A stretch of DNA of 64,000 nucleotides from Halomonadaceae bacterium T82-2. GTDB lineage: Bacteria; Pseudomonadota; Gammaproteobacteria; Pseudomonadales; Halomonadaceae. Under the pieces are notes generated by a model. That model was given only the letters and a program-made list of their open reading frames with translations. It was not told the DNA's origin and searched no databases. Of this stretch, positions 62,662 to 64,000 are shown in pieces. The stretch lies in NCBI GenBank assembly GCA_001577635.1, contig LSBP01000001.1, forward strand, positions 248,001-312,000. Reading direction: 5' to 3'. Positions within the stretch are counted from its first letter, which is position 1. Each line of letters starts with the position of its first letter. Position numbers and translations under genes: made by a program.

Positions 62662-63776
62662 CAGGCGTCTCCTTCAGACCCGCTGGTGCCGTCCGAGTCG
62701 GTGTCCTTGATCGGCTCCGGCGCGGGCAGCGCCTGCAGCTTGTACCACTCGTCGATCAGCCCGACGTGCTTCATCAGCGACTTGTAGGCCTCGGCGAAGG
62801 CCGGGTTCTGCTGCATCTCCTCCTGGCGCACCTCGACCCAGGCATCCTGCAGCGCCTGGATCACCGAGTCGGGGAAGCGCTTGACCTGCACCCCCTTCTC
62901 CTCGAGCTTGTGGATGGTGCGCACCTGCGCGGGCGGCGCCTCGGCCATCGCCCACTGCAGGGTCGAGCGGCAGGCGGTCTCGAACTGCGCCTTGCGCTCG
63001 TCGCTGTACTGGTCCCAGACCTGCTGGTTGACGATCAGCGAGAACCAGCTCGCGCTCTGGTGCCAGCCGGGGAAGTAGTAGTACTTGGCGACCTCGTCGA
63101 AGCCCATCGCCGCGTCGACCTGCGGCACCGAGAACTCGGTGGCGTCGACGCGCCCGCGCTCCAGCGCCAGGTAGATCTCGTTGCCCGGCACCAGCTGGGT
63201 CGAGGCGCCGAGCTTGTTGAGCACCTTGGCGCCCAGCCCGGAGATGCGCATCGACAGGCCCTTGAAGTCCTCGGGCGACTTGATCTCCTTGTTGTACCAG
63301 CCGCCGGTCTCCTGCGGCGAGATGAAGCACGGCAGCACCTTCACGCCGTAGGGGTCGTAGGCCTTCTGCAGCAGCTTCGTGCCCTCGCCGGCCCACATCC
63401 ACGACATGAAGGCCTCCGGCGACGGGCCGAACGGCAGCGCGCCGTAGAGGTTGGTGATCGGCACGGTGCCCGCCCAGTAGCCGATCCAGTCCCAGCCGGC
63501 CTGCACGGCCCCGGAGGACACCGAGTTGAAGACCTCGAAGGGCGGCACCAGATCCCCCGGCTCGTGCACGCGCAGCGATACCGCACCGCCGGTGGCGGTC
63601 TCGAGTTCCTTGGAGAGGTGCTCGGCCCCGGCGCCGAGGAAGTTCTGGGTCGAGAAGGTACTGGCCACGTCGAGCCGCTTGGGGCCCTCGGCGTGGGCCG
63701 GCGCGGTCAGCATGGCGGCGCTCGCCAGGGCGATCGCCGAGGCCAGCAGCGAGCGGGTGGTGACGGTGTGAGGCAT
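62661..63776 (-). CDS. dctP: TRAP transporter substrate-binding protein (DctP)
   Basis: A 371-residue periplasmic binding protein. Signal peptide: LLASAIALASAAMLTAPAHA. Landmarks such as ETGGWYNKEIKSPEDFKGLSMRISGLGAKVL and VDATEFSVPQVDAAMGFDEVAKYYYFPGWHQ match the TakP-like branch that binds 2-oxoacids or related carboxylates. The ligand is inferred. AAGGAGA precedes ATG 63776; the track's 63815 start includes the ribosome site. A sigma-54-like promoter lies upstream. Confidence 0.92.
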   Translation of the reverse strand: MPHTVTTRSLLASAIALASAAMLTAPAHAEGPKRLDVASTFSTQNFLGAGAEHLSKELETATGGAVSLRVHEPGDLVPPFEVFNSVSSGAVQAGWDWIGYWAGTVPITNLYGALPFGPSPEAFMSWMWAGEGTKLLQKAYDPYGVKVLPCFISPQETGGWYNKEIKSPEDFKGLSMRISGLGAKVLNKLGASTQLVPGNEIYLALERGRVDATEFSVPQVDAAMGFDEVAKYYYFPGWHQSASWFSLIVNQQVWDQYSDERKAQFETACRSTLQWAMAEAPPAQVRTIHKLEEKGVQVKRFPDSVIQALQDAWVEVRQEEMQQNPAFAEAYKSLMKHVGLIDEWYKLQALPAPEPIKDTDSDGTSGSEGDA

Positions 63777-63833
63777 GAACGTTCTCCTTGAGCATTGTTG
63801 TTGTTCCCCCGTCATGGGGGCTCGTCAATGCCC

Positions 63834-63849
63834 AGCAAGGAGACTGCCA
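63834..63849 (-). promoter_or_regulatory. sigma-54-like promoter of the DctPQM operon
   Basis: On the minus strand TGGCAGTCTCCTTGCT fits TGGCACG-N4-TTGC with GG-N10-GC spacing and two mismatches. The -12 element is 59 bases before the ATG. The remaining 150 bases to the window edge hold no gene; a GTGCCGG/CCGGCAC inverted repeat at 63907-63940 could be an activator site. Confidence 0.65.
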
Positions 63850-64000
63850 GTTCCGGCAAAACGCCTTTCCCGTCAGGCCACTGCGATGGCCATACACGAC
63901 CGCACCGTGCCGGGGGAGCCGCTCAGGGTGTGACCGGCACACGCCGTCGTCCGAGAATCCGGACGCCTCGGCGGACGCGGCGTCTCGAAAACGCCCTTCG

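Overview
This window is a gene-dense, high-GC chromosomal segment. It most resembles a halophilic gammaproteobacterium of the Halomonas group. The supporting evidence is the base composition, the ectoine-catabolism-like pair (doeC/doeD type), the yehZYXW-type osmolyte importer, a FabY-type ketoacyl synthase, several TRAP transporters and a cydDCAB(X) bd-oxidase cluster. The genus is an inference from gene content, because there is no rRNA to confirm it. No phage, plasmid, IS element, CRISPR array, tRNA or rRNA was seen, and no gene-free stretch exceeds about 285 bases.

Layout. 1-8.2 kb: end of a D-2-hydroxyacid dehydrogenase, a membrane GGEEF diguanylate cyclase, a YieH-like phosphatase, YciH/SUI1, a YbaY/YscW lipoprotein, a sirtuin, a MASE2-GGDEF protein whose signature is degenerate (GATTF), a NERD protein, RNase T2 and a YraQ/ArsP permease with a (His-Asp)n loop. 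8.2-21.2 kb: dGTPase, PBP4-type DacB, an EmrE-type SMR pump with a divergent LysR regulator, a TrmB-like methyltransferase, FabY, CoaD, YfhL ferredoxin, a MATE pump, an AtoE-like carrier, a thioesterase, a pore-less voltage-sensor-like protein and an I78 inhibitor lipoprotein. 21.4-25.8 kb: the yehZYXW importer, then two 43-residue entericidin lipoprotein genes that the ORF track missed.

25.9-37.6 kb: a TAXI-type TRAP transporter overlapping a TSUP exporter, a divergent HIT protein, a doeD/doeC-like transaminase and aldehyde dehydrogenase, and an overlapping four-gene operon (two paralogous lipoproteins, a DctB-like kinase and a DctD-like sigma-54 activator). The TAXI gene has a near-consensus sigma-54 promoter with a perfect 10-4-10 palindrome, plus a degenerate second copy 33 bp away. 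The simplest reading is that the adjacent kinase/activator pair controls this transporter. 37.8-45 kb: glycerate kinase, a PKHD oxygenase divergent from an exported His/Gly/Glu-repeat protein, Dps (an iron/oxidative-stress group), a PfpI/DJ-1 protein, an App1-family phosphatase and PepD.

45-54.2 kb: cydD-cydC-cydA-cydB plus a small protein carrying a CydX-like core behind an extra membrane helix. There are Anr/FNR-like sites before cydA and upstream of cydD. TmcA follows. 54.3-64 kb: Tat-exported PhoX with an upstream Pho box, an EmrAB-type pump with a divergent TetR and a shared palindrome, a tandem REP-like pair, a degenerate SDR-like protein and a second (DctPQM) TRAP operon that also has a sigma-54-like promoter.

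Two copies of a roughly 90-bp structured repeat, whose central hairpins differ in sequence but both remain paired, lie at 19.1 and 51.9 kb in opposite orientation.
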